DNA from: DASWUD01 sp036401755
Lineage (GTDB): Bacteria > Pseudomonadota > Gammaproteobacteria > Thiohalomonadales > Thiohalomonadaceae
Assembly: GCA_036401755.1 (NCBI GenBank)
Contig: DASWUD010000102.1
Location: 1 to 29,338, forward strand
Direction of reading: 5' to 3'
Length of the DNA: 29,338 nt
The translations under genes were made by a program, and so were the position numbers. Within the stretch, counting starts at the first letter, position 1. Each line of letters begins with the position of its first letter. A model generated the notes under the pieces. It made no database searches, was not told where the DNA came from, and saw nothing but the letters and a program-made list of their open reading frames with translations. This document shows positions 15,852-23,376 of this stretch, piece by piece.

Positions 15852-17033
15852 ATGTACAAGATTCTGACACTGAACAACATCGCGGTAACCGGTCTGGAAC
15901 GGCTACCGCGCGACCGTTACGAGATCGCTTCTGAGATACAGCACCCCGATGCCATCCTGCTGCGGTCGTTCAAGATGCATGAGATGGCGATCCCCCCCTC
16001 ACTGAAGGCGGTGGGCCGTGCCGGGGCCGGGGTCAACAATATTCCGGTCGCCGAGATGAGCAAGCGTGGCATCCCGGTTTTCAACGCCCCGGGCGCCAAC
16101 GCCAATGCCGTGAAGGAACTGGTCATCGCTGGCATGCTGATGGCATGCCGCAACATCGGTCCCGCCTGGGATTTTGCGCGCCGCCTCGAAGGGGATGACG
16201 CCAGCATCAGCAAACAGACCGAGGACGGGAAGAAGCACTTCGCCGGCTTCGAGCTGCCAGGCCGCACCCTCGGTGTCGTCGGCCTGGGCGCCATCGGGGT
16301 ACGCATCGCCAACGCGGCGATCGCCCTTGGCATGAAGGTGATCGGCTACGACCCGGGCATCACCGTACAGGGGGCATGGCAGCTCGATGCCTCGGTGCAA
16401 CAGGCGGGCAGTGTCGATGAACTGCTCACCAAATCCGATTTCGTCACCTTCCACGTGCCGCTCATCGATGCGACACGCCACATGATCAATGCCGAGCGAC
16501 TCAAGCGAATGAAGGAGAACGTGGTACTGCTCAACTTCTCGCGGGAGGGTATCCTCGACGACCAGGCGGTGTGTGATGCCATCAAAAGCGGCAAGGTTTA
16601 CGCCTACGTCTGCGACTTTCCCAGCAACCTGCTGAAGAACCACGCGCGGGTAATTACATTGCCTCACCTGGGCGCCTCGACCCAGGAAGCAGAAGATAAT
16701 TGTGCAGTGATGGTGGCCGACCAGGTGCGCGACTATCTGGAAAACGGTAATGTGCGCAACGCAGTTAATTTTCCCGAGGTGGTGATGGGGCGTGCGGAAG
16801 GGACTTACCGCCTGGCGGTGGTCAACTCCAATGTACCCAATATGCTGAGCCAGATCTCCACGGATCTGGCCAATGCCGGGCTCAATATCGTCGACATGCT
16901 CAACAAGTCGCGCGGTGAGCTGGCCTACACCTTGGTTGACGTGGACAAACCGATACCCGAAGCGGCGCTACAGGCCATCGCTGCCATCAACGGCGTATTG
17001 GCAGTACGTGCCGTCGGCAAAAACGAGAGATGA
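15852..17033 (+). CDS. serA: D-3-phosphoglycerate dehydrogenase, short ACT-domain type
   Basis: SerA oxidises 3-phosphoglycerate, the first step of serine synthesis. The 393 residues have a substrate domain with GRAGAGVNNIP, the NAD-binding GVVGLGAIGVRIAN (GLGAIG at 144-149), catalytic Arg231 in NFSREGILD and catalytic His272 in LPHLGAST. A C-terminal ACT domain (about 318-390) probably senses serine; there is no intervening ASB domain as in long SerA forms. The Glu of the usual Arg-Glu-His set is not where expected: the FPxE of E. coli reads FPSN here (Asn259). SD is GGGGGA/TAGGG before the ATG. The stop overlaps the pheA start (ATGATG). Pseudomonas lacks serA at this position. Confidence 0.93.
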   Translation: MYKILTLNNIAVTGLERLPRDRYEIASEIQHPDAILLRSFKMHEMAIPPSLKAVGRAGAGVNNIPVAEMSKRGIPVFNAPGANANAVKELVIAGMLMACRNIGPAWDFARRLEGDDASISKQTEDGKKHFAGFELPGRTLGVVGLGAIGVRIANAAIALGMKVIGYDPGITVQGAWQLDASVQQAGSVDELLTKSDFVTFHVPLIDATRHMINAERLKRMKENVVLLNFSREGILDDQAVCDAIKSGKVYAYVCDFPSNLLKNHARVITLPHLGASTQEAEDNCAVMVADQVRDYLENGNVRNAVNFPEVVMGRAEGTYRLAVVNSNVPNMLSQISTDLANAGLNIVDMLNKSRGELAYTLVDVDKPIPEAALQAIAAINGVLAVRAVGKNER

Positions 17034-18121
17034 TGAAAGATACCAACGAACAGCTTGGTGCGATACGCCAGCGTATCGACGCCGTCGACGACCAGATCCA
17101 TAAGCTGCTTAACGAACGTGCCTCACTCGCAAAGGAGGTTGGGCGCATCAAACTGGCAGCCGGCGAGGCCGCGGTCTTCTATCGTCCCGAACGGGAAGCG
17201 CAGATTTTGCGCCGGGTGAAGCAGAATAATCCGGGACCGTTGGAGAGTGAGGAGGTGGCTCGGTTGTTTCGCGAAATCATCTCTGCCTGCCTGGCGCTGG
17301 AGCAGCCGATGCAAATCGCCTTTCTCGGTCCCGCTGGCACCTTCACCCAGGCTGCAGCGTTCAAGCATTTCGGCCACGCCGTGACTACCGTGCCCTTCGG
17401 CGCCATTGATGAGATCTTCCGTGAAGTGGAGGCGGGCAGTACCGACTACGGCGTGGTGCCGGTGGAGAACTCTACCGAGGGGGTGATCAACCATACCCTC
17501 GACATGCTGCTCGGTTCACCGCTGAAGATTTGCGGTGAGGTGGAGCTGCGCATCCACCAGAACCTGATGAGCCGCGAGAGCGATCTGGCTGTCATCAAGC
17601 GCGTCTACTCCCACAGCCAATCACTGGCCCAATGCCGCGAGTGGCTTGATGCTCACCTGCCCGCTGCTGAGCGGGTCGTAGTCAGCAGCAATGCCGAGGC
17701 GGCGCGCATTTCCGCCGAGGAGGCTGGTACGGCTGCGGTGGCGGGAGAGACGGCGGCGGAGCTGTATGGGTTGACCATTCTGCAACGCAATATTGAGGAC
17801 CAACCTAATAACACCACCCGCTTCCTGGTATTGGGCAAGGAGAGCGTGCCGCCGAGCGGCCATGACAAGACATCGCTGCTGGTCTCCACGCGCAACAAGC
17901 CTGGTGCACTGTTCCAGCTGCTCAATCCGCTGGCCAAACACGGCATCTCCATGACCCGTATCGAATCCCGCCCTTCCCGTCAGGGAATGTGGGAGTACGT
18001 CTTTTTTCTCGATATCGAGGGGCATGGCGCGGAAGGTAAGGTGGCCAAGGCGCTGGCTGAACTGGAGCAAGAGGCCTCCCTGTTCAAAATTCTCGGTTCC
18101 TATCCCAAGGCTGTGTTGTAG
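17030..18121 (+). CDS. pheA: Bifunctional chorismate mutase / prephenate dehydratase (P-protein)
   Basis: The enzyme converts chorismate to prephenate and then to phenylpyruvate. The 363 residues show three parts: an AroQ-type chorismate mutase helix bundle (about 1-90, IRQRIDAVDDQIHKLLNER), a prephenate dehydratase domain (about 94-275, FLGPAGTFTQAA, VPVENSTEGVINHTLD and NNTTRFLVLG), and an ACT domain (about 285-360) with the phenylalanine-binding ESRPSR motif. The ACT domain implies feedback inhibition by phenylalanine. The start overlaps the serA stop; a second ATG follows directly, so the protein may begin one residue later. Confidence 0.98.
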   Translation: MMKDTNEQLGAIRQRIDAVDDQIHKLLNERASLAKEVGRIKLAAGEAAVFYRPEREAQILRRVKQNNPGPLESEEVARLFREIISACLALEQPMQIAFLGPAGTFTQAAAFKHFGHAVTTVPFGAIDEIFREVEAGSTDYGVVPVENSTEGVINHTLDMLLGSPLKICGEVELRIHQNLMSRESDLAVIKRVYSHSQSLAQCREWLDAHLPAAERVVVSSNAEAARISAEEAGTAAVAGETAAELYGLTILQRNIEDQPNNTTRFLVLGKESVPPSGHDKTSLLVSTRNKPGALFQLLNPLAKHGISMTRIESRPSRQGMWEYVFFLDIEGHGAEGKVAKALAELEQEASLFKILGSYPKAVL

Positions 18122-18181
18122 GATATGGGGTTTCACCCCGAGCCTCCCGGTGCCGATCCGGTAACGGCGGGTATTCATTTT

Positions 18182-19309
18182 ATGAGTGATGCAATGAGCG
18201 ATATTCTGCAATTGGCAGCCCCCGGCGTACGGGGGCTGAGCCCCTATCAGCCTGGCAAACCCATCGAGGAGTTGGAGCGCGAATACGGCGTCTCCAACAT
18301 CATCAAGCTCGCCTCCAACGAAAATCCGCTGGGGCCAAGCCCGCGTGCGCTGGAAGCCGCGCAGCGGGTGTTGAAGGATAGCTGGCTCTATCCAGATGGC
18401 GCCGGCTTTATGCTCAAGCAGAAGCTCAGTGACAAGTTCGGCTTCGCCATGAACCAGATCACCCTGGGCAACGGCTCGAGCGACGTGCTCGAATTTGCCA
18501 TGCGCGCCTTTGTCACCCCCAACGACGAAGTGATCTTCTCCCAGCACTCCTTCGCGGTCTACCCGATCCTGACCCAGGCGGCGGGGGCGCGTGCGGTGGT
18601 GACGCCGGCGAAGAACTGGGGCAACGATCTGGAGGCGATGCGCGCTGCGGTGACCGAGCGCACCCGCCTGATCTTCATTGCCAACCCCAACAACCCGACC
18701 GGAACCTGTCTGCCGGGCAGCGAATTGGAACCTTTTCTGCGCGACCTGCCGTCACATGTGATGGTGGTGCTCGATGAAGCCTATTTCGAGTATGCCAACT
18801 TTGGCGGCTTGGGCGGCAGCGACTACCCCAACGGCCTGGAGTGGGTAGAGCGCTATCCCAATCTGATCGTCGCGCGCACCTTCTCCAAGAGTTATGGACT
18901 CGCCGGCCTGCGCGTCGGCTACTCGGTCTCCCAGTCGGTAGTAGCGGACCTGCTAAATCGGGTGCGCCCGCCCTTCAACGTCAATTTGGTAGCGATGGCG
19001 GCCGCGGTGGCGGCACTCGATGACGATGAACATTTGCAGCGTACTGTGAGCCTGAATCGTGATGGCATGCTGCAGTTGGAGGCAGGTTTCAAGGCGCTGG
19101 GGCTTGGTTATATCCCCTCGGGCGGCAATTTCATCAGTGTCGACATGGGCCGTGGGGCGGCACCACTCTATGAAGCGTTATTGCGCGAAGGGATCATCGT
19201 GCGCCCCGTGGCCAACTATGCGATGCCTAACCATTTGCGCGTAACCATCGGTACACCAGAACAGAACAAGCGCTTTCTGGCGGCGCTGAAAAAGGTGCTG
19301 GCCGCTTGA
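18182..19309 (+). CDS. hisC: Histidinol-phosphate / aromatic aminotransferase
   Basis: A class I/II aminotransferase of 375 residues of the HisC family. In this supraoperon the homologue (called HisHb in Pseudomonas work) is thought to serve aromatic amino acid synthesis besides histidine. Signs are LSPYQPGKPIEELERE, KLASNENPLGPSP, IFIANPNNPTGT, VLDEAYFEY, and pyridoxal-binding Lys236 in ARTFSKSYGLAGLRVGY. The start is uncertain: ATGs at 18125, 18182 and 18194 are in frame. I prefer 18182 (MSDAMSDILQLAAPG) because the earlier 19 residues look unlike the family, and the ATG at 18125 has a ribosome site that is too close. No terminator separates it from pheA. Confidence 0.93.
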   Translation: MSDAMSDILQLAAPGVRGLSPYQPGKPIEELEREYGVSNIIKLASNENPLGPSPRALEAAQRVLKDSWLYPDGAGFMLKQKLSDKFGFAMNQITLGNGSSDVLEFAMRAFVTPNDEVIFSQHSFAVYPILTQAAGARAVVTPAKNWGNDLEAMRAAVTERTRLIFIANPNNPTGTCLPGSELEPFLRDLPSHVMVVLDEAYFEYANFGGLGGSDYPNGLEWVERYPNLIVARTFSKSYGLAGLRVGYSVSQSVVADLLNRVRPPFNVNLVAMAAAVAALDDDEHLQRTVSLNRDGMLQLEAGFKALGLGYIPSGGNFISVDMGRGAAPLYEALLREGIIVRPVANYAMPNHLRVTIGTPEQNKRFLAALKKVLAA

Positions 19310-19353
19310 GGTCGGTACGATTGCAAACACATTTGAACGGGACGAAATAACAA

Positions 19354-20370
19354 ATGATCATCATCATGAATTCCGATGTCAGCGATGCACAGATCGAGGC
19401 AGTCGAGAAGCGCTTGAAAGCAATGGGCCTGGGCAGCACCGTCTCCCGCGGCGTGGAGCGTACCGTAATTGGCGCCATCGGCGATGAATCGAAGATCGAC
19501 AAGGAGGCGTTGCAGGCGCTGCCCGGTGTCGAGGATGTGATCCGCGTGATGAAGCCCTACAAGATCGTGGCGCGCTCCTATCACAAGGAGGACACGGTCA
19601 TCGACATCAAGGGGGTGAAGCTGGGCGGCAAGCAGATCCAGATCATCGGCGGTCCCTGTTCGGTGGAAACACAGCCCCAAATGGACGAGGCGGCCAAGTG
19701 GGTGGCGCAGGCCGGCTGCCGCCTGATGCGCGGCGGCGCCTTCAAACCGCGTACCAGCCCCTATACCTTCCAGGGCACCGGTGTCGAAGGGCTGGAGATG
19801 TTCCGCAAGGCGGCCAGCAAGTACAACCTGCCCATCGTCACCGAGCTGATGGATGTGCGCATGCTCGACACCTTCCTCGAGCACGACGTTGATGTGATCC
19901 AGATCGGCACGCGCAATATGCAGAACTTCGACCTGCTCAAGGAGGTGGGGCGTATCCACAAGCCGGTGATCCTCAAGCGTGGCATGTCGGCCACCATCTC
20001 CGAGTGGCTGATGGCGGCCGAGTACATCGCGGCAGGCGGCAACCACAACATTATCTTCTGTGAGCGTGGTGTGCGCAGCTTCGAAACCTACTATCGCAAC
20101 ATGCTCGACGTCACCGCGGTACCGGTGCTGAAGAAGGAGACCCATCTGCCGGTGATCATCGATCCCAGCCATGCCGGCGGCAAGGCGTGGATGGTGCCGG
20201 CATTGGCACGCGCCGCGATTGCGGTTGGCGCGGATGGTCTGCTGGTGGAGATGCACCCGACACCGTGCGAGGCGTGGTGCGATGCGGATCAGGCACTCAA
20301 TCCCCAGGAACTGATCGATCTGATGGGGCAGCTGAAGGGGATCGCCCAGGTCCTCGGCCGCGAGATCTGA
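19354..20370 (+). CDS. aroF: 3-deoxy-7-phosphoheptulonate (DAHP) synthase, type I-beta with N-terminal regulatory domain
   Basis: The enzyme condenses phosphoenolpyruvate and erythrose 4-phosphate, the entry step to aromatic amino acids. The 338 residues are of the I-beta class, as in Thermotoga, not the I-alpha class of E. coli AroFGH. An N-terminal ferredoxin-like domain (about 1-65, MIIIMNSDVSDAQIEAV) is the feedback-sensing part in the Thermotoga enzyme. The catalytic barrel has GGPCSVE (99-105, metal-binding Cys102), RGGAFKPRTSPYTFQG, IGTRNMQNF, LKRGMSATISEW and IDPSHAGGK. The Shine-Dalgarno is weak. It follows hisC by 44 bases and ends 11 bases before tyrA. The symbol is a common annotation label for this family. 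Confidence 0.95.
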   Translation: MIIIMNSDVSDAQIEAVEKRLKAMGLGSTVSRGVERTVIGAIGDESKIDKEALQALPGVEDVIRVMKPYKIVARSYHKEDTVIDIKGVKLGGKQIQIIGGPCSVETQPQMDEAAKWVAQAGCRLMRGGAFKPRTSPYTFQGTGVEGLEMFRKAASKYNLPIVTELMDVRMLDTFLEHDVDVIQIGTRNMQNFDLLKEVGRIHKPVILKRGMSATISEWLMAAEYIAAGGNHNIIFCERGVRSFETYYRNMLDVTAVPVLKKETHLPVIIDPSHAGGKAWMVPALARAAIAVGADGLLVEMHPTPCEAWCDADQALNPQELIDLMGQLKGIAQVLGREI

Positions 20371-20381
20371 ACACGCCCCCT

Positions 20382-21248
20382 ATGATCAACAGACTCTGCA
20401 TCATCGGTGTCGGGCTCATCGGCGGCTCGCTGGCGCGCGCCCTGCGCAAGGCGGGGGCGGTCAACGAAATCGTCGGCTGCGGCCGCAGTGAGGGATCGTT
20501 GCAGCGTGCTGTCGAGATCGGCGTCATCGATCGCTATGCGCTCGATATGGCGCAGGCGGTGCGCGGTGCCGACATGGTCGTGCTCGCCGTGCCGGTGGGC
20601 AGTATGGGCGAAGTGTTTCGCGCCATTGTGCCTGCGGTGGACAGCAATGCTGTGATCACCGATGTGGGCAGCACCAAGGGGTCAGTAGTGGAGGCGGCCA
20701 TCGCTGCATGCGGTCACCTGCCTACCAATTTCGTACCAGGGCACCCGATCGCGGGCACCGAGCGCAGCGGCGTGGAGGCCTCTTTCGCCGAACTCTATCA
20801 CCGTCGCCGCGTGATACTGACACCCTTAGCTGAGACTAATCCCCAGGCCGTGGAAAAGGTGCGTGCCATGTGGGCAATCGCGGGGGCCGAAGTGGAATCG
20901 ATGGGGGTGCATCACCACGACGAGATCCTCGCCGCCACCAGCCATTTGCCGCATATCCTTGCCTTCGGCCTGGTCGACTCACTGGCGCGCATGGAAGACA
21001 AGCGTGAGATCTTCCGTTATGCCGCGGGCGGCTTCCGCGATTTCACCCGTATCGCCTCAAGCGATCCGCAGATGTGGACCGACATCTGCTTGGCCAATCG
21101 TGCCGCGCTGTTGCAGATGCTGAGCCACTTTGCCGAGGATCTCGCCGGCATCACCGACGCTATCGACAAGGGCGATGGTGTACATCTGCGCGAAGTATTC
21201 AAGCGTGCCAAGGCGGCACGTGATCGCTTCTGCGAAATGAACAACTAA
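20382..21248 (+). CDS. tyrA: Prephenate (cyclohexadienyl) dehydrogenase
   Basis: TyrA oxidatively decarboxylates prephenate (or arogenate) on the way to tyrosine. The 288 residues start MINRLCIIGVGLIGGSLARAL, with the NAD(P)-binding GxGxxG at 9-14, followed by DVGSTKGSVVEA, FVPGHPIAGTERSGVEA and HHHDEILAATSHLPHILAF with the catalytic histidine. The fold is complete and ends at a proper stop codon. A longer open frame from 20187 overlaps aroF and is not used. In Pseudomonas this domain is fused to EPSP synthase; here aroA is a separate gene 36 bases further. Cofactor preference (the acidic residue after strand 2) cannot be settled by eye. Confidence 0.95.
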   Translation: MINRLCIIGVGLIGGSLARALRKAGAVNEIVGCGRSEGSLQRAVEIGVIDRYALDMAQAVRGADMVVLAVPVGSMGEVFRAIVPAVDSNAVITDVGSTKGSVVEAAIAACGHLPTNFVPGHPIAGTERSGVEASFAELYHRRRVILTPLAETNPQAVEKVRAMWAIAGAEVESMGVHHHDEILAATSHLPHILAFGLVDSLARMEDKREIFRYAAGGFRDFTRIASSDPQMWTDICLANRAALLQMLSHFAEDLAGITDAIDKGDGVHLREVFKRAKAARDRFCEMNN

Positions 21249-21284
21249 CACCAAACACACATTCAATCCGAACGGATCAACCAC

Positions 21285-22601
21285 ATGTCCGCAAGCACAC
21301 TCGAATATCAGGTCGCACCCGGCGGAACGCTGAAGGGCGATATCCGCGTACCGGGCGACAAATCGATCTCGCACCGCTCTATCATGCTCGGCTCACTGGC
21401 CGAGGGGGTGACGGAGGTGACCGGTTTTCTCGAAGGCGAGGACAACCTCGCTACCCTCAATGCCTTTCGCGCCATGGGGGTGCAGATCGAGGGGCCGGCT
21501 AATGGGCGCGTGGTGATTCACGGTGTTGGTATGCATGGCTTAAAGAAGCCGGCCAGACCGCTCGACCTCGGCAACTCCGGTACCTCCATGCGGTTGATGT
21601 CGGGGCTGATGGCTCCGCAGGGTTTCGACGTGGAGATGATCGGCGATGCCTCGCTCTCCAAACGGCCGATGCGCCGTGTTACCGATCCGCTGGCGTTGAT
21701 GGGGGCGCGTATCGACACTACCGAAAAGGGCACACCGCCGTTGAAGGTACACGGTGGGCAGAAGCTCAAGGGGATCGACTATGTGATGCCGATGGCGAGT
21801 GCGCAGGTCAAGTCGTGCCTGCTGCTGGCAGGCCTCTACGCCGAGGGCAAAACCTGTGTCACCGAACCGGCCCCGACCCGTGATCACACCGAGCGCATGT
21901 TGACCGGCTTTGGTTATGGTGTGGAGCGCGCAGACAACAAGGTCTGCATCCAGGGCGGCGGCAAACTCAGGGCGACCAGGATCGACGTGCCGGCTGATAT
22001 CTCCTCAGCCACCTTCTTCATGGTCGGCGCGGCGATCGCCCCCGGCTCCGAAGTCGTCCTCAAGCACGTGGGGATCAATCCGACCCGTGACGGCGTCATC
22101 TCCATCCTCAAGCTGATGGGCGCCGACCTCACTCTGGAAAATCAAAGTGTGGTGGGCGGCGAGCCGGTGGCCGACATTCGCGTGCGCGGCAGCCGTCTCA
22201 AGGGGATTCGCATTCCCGAAGAGTACGTGCCGCTCGCCATCGACGAATTTCCGGCGCTCTTCATCGCAGCGGCCTGTGCCGAAGGTGAAACCGTCCTGAG
22301 CGGCGCCGAGGAGCTACGCGTGAAGGAGAGCGACCGTATCCAGGTGATGGCCGATGGCCTGATTGCTCTCGGCGTTGATGCCCGGCCCACCCCGGACGGC
22401 ATGATTATCAAGGGCGGCCCCATCGGCAGCGGCACCGTCGACAGCCACGGTGACCACCGTATCGCCATGTCCTTCGCCATGGCGGCGCTGCGTGCCAGCG
22501 GCCCGATCCGCATCCTCGACTGTGCCAACGTCAACACCTCTTTCCCGGGCTTTGTCGCCCTGGCGAAGAATGCCGGCCTCACCCTCAAGGAGCAGGGATG
22601 A
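21285..22601 (+). CDS. aroA: 3-phosphoshikimate 1-carboxyvinyltransferase (EPSP synthase)
   Basis: AroA adds the enolpyruvyl group to shikimate 3-phosphate. The 438 residues have RVPGDKSISHRS (21-32, Lys26), LGNSGTSMRLMSG (95-107), GDASLSKRPM, MASAQVKSCLLLAGL, TRDHTERML, EELRVKESDR and DHRIAMSFAMA. Long stretches resemble the class II enzymes such as CP4, but the position equivalent to the CP4 alanine that excludes glyphosate is Gly99 here. The last bases overlap cmk (ATGA). No clear Shine-Dalgarno is seen before the ATG at 21285 beyond the purine-rich GAACGGATC. Confidence 0.97.
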   Translation: MSASTLEYQVAPGGTLKGDIRVPGDKSISHRSIMLGSLAEGVTEVTGFLEGEDNLATLNAFRAMGVQIEGPANGRVVIHGVGMHGLKKPARPLDLGNSGTSMRLMSGLMAPQGFDVEMIGDASLSKRPMRRVTDPLALMGARIDTTEKGTPPLKVHGGQKLKGIDYVMPMASAQVKSCLLLAGLYAEGKTCVTEPAPTRDHTERMLTGFGYGVERADNKVCIQGGGKLRATRIDVPADISSATFFMVGAAIAPGSEVVLKHVGINPTRDGVISILKLMGADLTLENQSVVGGEPVADIRVRGSRLKGIRIPEEYVPLAIDEFPALFIAAACAEGETVLSGAEELRVKESDRIQVMADGLIALGVDARPTPDGMIIKGGPIGSGTVDSHGDHRIAMSFAMAALRASGPIRILDCANVNTSFPGFVALAKNAGLTLKEQG

Positions 22602-23278
22602 GCGTCCCGATCATCACCGTCGATGGCCCGAGTGGGGTAGGGAAGGGGACCCTCAGCCAGCGGCTGGCACGCCACCTCGGCTGGCACTTCCTCGACAGCG
22701 GTGCCCTCTACCGGCTGCTGGGGCTGGCGGCGCGCCGTCAGGGAGTTGATCCGGCGGATGAAGTCCGACTGGAGTTGCTGGCGCTCAAGCTCGATGTCCG
22801 CTTTCTCCCCTCAGAACGGGGAGAGACAACGATTCTTCTGAATAATCATGATGTTACGCGTGATATCCGCACCGAACAGGCAGGCAATGACGCCTCCAAG
22901 GTGGCGGCGGTACCCGTGGTGCGCGCGGCCCTGCTACAGCGCCAGCGCGATTTCCGCCAGCTCCCCGGCCTGGTGGCCGACGGCCGTGATATGGGCACCA
23001 CCGTTTTTCCCGATGCTCCCCTTAAATTCTTCCTCACCGCCAGTGCCGAAGTCCGCGCAGAAAGACGTCATAAGCAGTTGAAAGAAAAGGGGTTAGATGC
23101 TAGCCTTACCACCCTTCTTGCAGAGATAGCCGAACGCGACGAGCGCGATCGCACCCGTAGCGTATCGCCACTCAAACCTGCCGAAGACGCCATCATCATC
23201 GACACCTCCCACTTGGGTATCGATGAGGTCTTCTCCGCAGTGCTGGAGTGGTACCACGGCTGTTTCGGGAAGGAATAA
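22598..23278 (+). CDS. cmk: Cytidylate kinase
   Basis: Cmk phosphorylates CMP and dCMP. The 226 residues have the P-loop GPSGVGKGT (10-18), the substrate segment LDSGALYRLLGL, NDASKVAAVPVVRAALLQRQR, DGRDMGTTVFPDAPLKFFLTA and a lid with ERDERDRTRSVSPL; all fit the family, and length is normal. The start overlaps the aroA stop by 4 bases, so translation is likely coupled. The order cmk-rpsA is kept across most gammaproteobacteria. Confidence 0.98.
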   Translation: MSVPIITVDGPSGVGKGTLSQRLARHLGWHFLDSGALYRLLGLAARRQGVDPADEVRLELLALKLDVRFLPSERGETTILLNNHDVTRDIRTEQAGNDASKVAAVPVVRAALLQRQRDFRQLPGLVADGRDMGTTVFPDAPLKFFLTASAEVRAERRHKQLKEKGLDASLTTLLAEIAERDERDRTRSVSPLKPAEDAIIIDTSHLGIDEVFSAVLEWYHGCFGKE

Positions 23279-23317
23279 CCTGGAGGCGCGGCATTGGGCT
23301 GCGTCGAGGCAAACCCC

Positions 23318-23376
23318 AACCCGCTACGTTGCATTACTGACGTTGCGGTTTTTACACATACGTAGGTTACGAAGCG
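23318..23376 (+). promoter_or_regulatory. Structured rpsA leader with hairpin, T-run and weak ribosome site
   Basis: In the 98-base cmk-rpsA gap the arms 23318-23329 and 23340-23350 pair over about ten base pairs with one bulge and one mismatch, around a 10-base loop, followed by TTTTT (23349-23353). Before the rpsA ATG there is only GAAG and a distant AGG, no strong Shine-Dalgarno. In E. coli the rpsA leader also lacks a good ribosome site and is folded, and S1 represses its own translation there. The same control is inferred here; the T-run also allows partial transcription termination. Confidence 0.5.

Noticed and set aside
20187..20381. Extended N terminus of TyrA overlapping aroF
   Set aside because: The extra 65 residues are the aroF sequence read in another frame; the conserved start with the GxGxxG motif is at 20382.
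21579..21600. Class II-like AroA as a glyphosate-resistant CP4-type enzyme
   Set aside because: The key position holds Gly99, not the alanine that excludes glyphosate in CP4; similarity alone does not support resistance.
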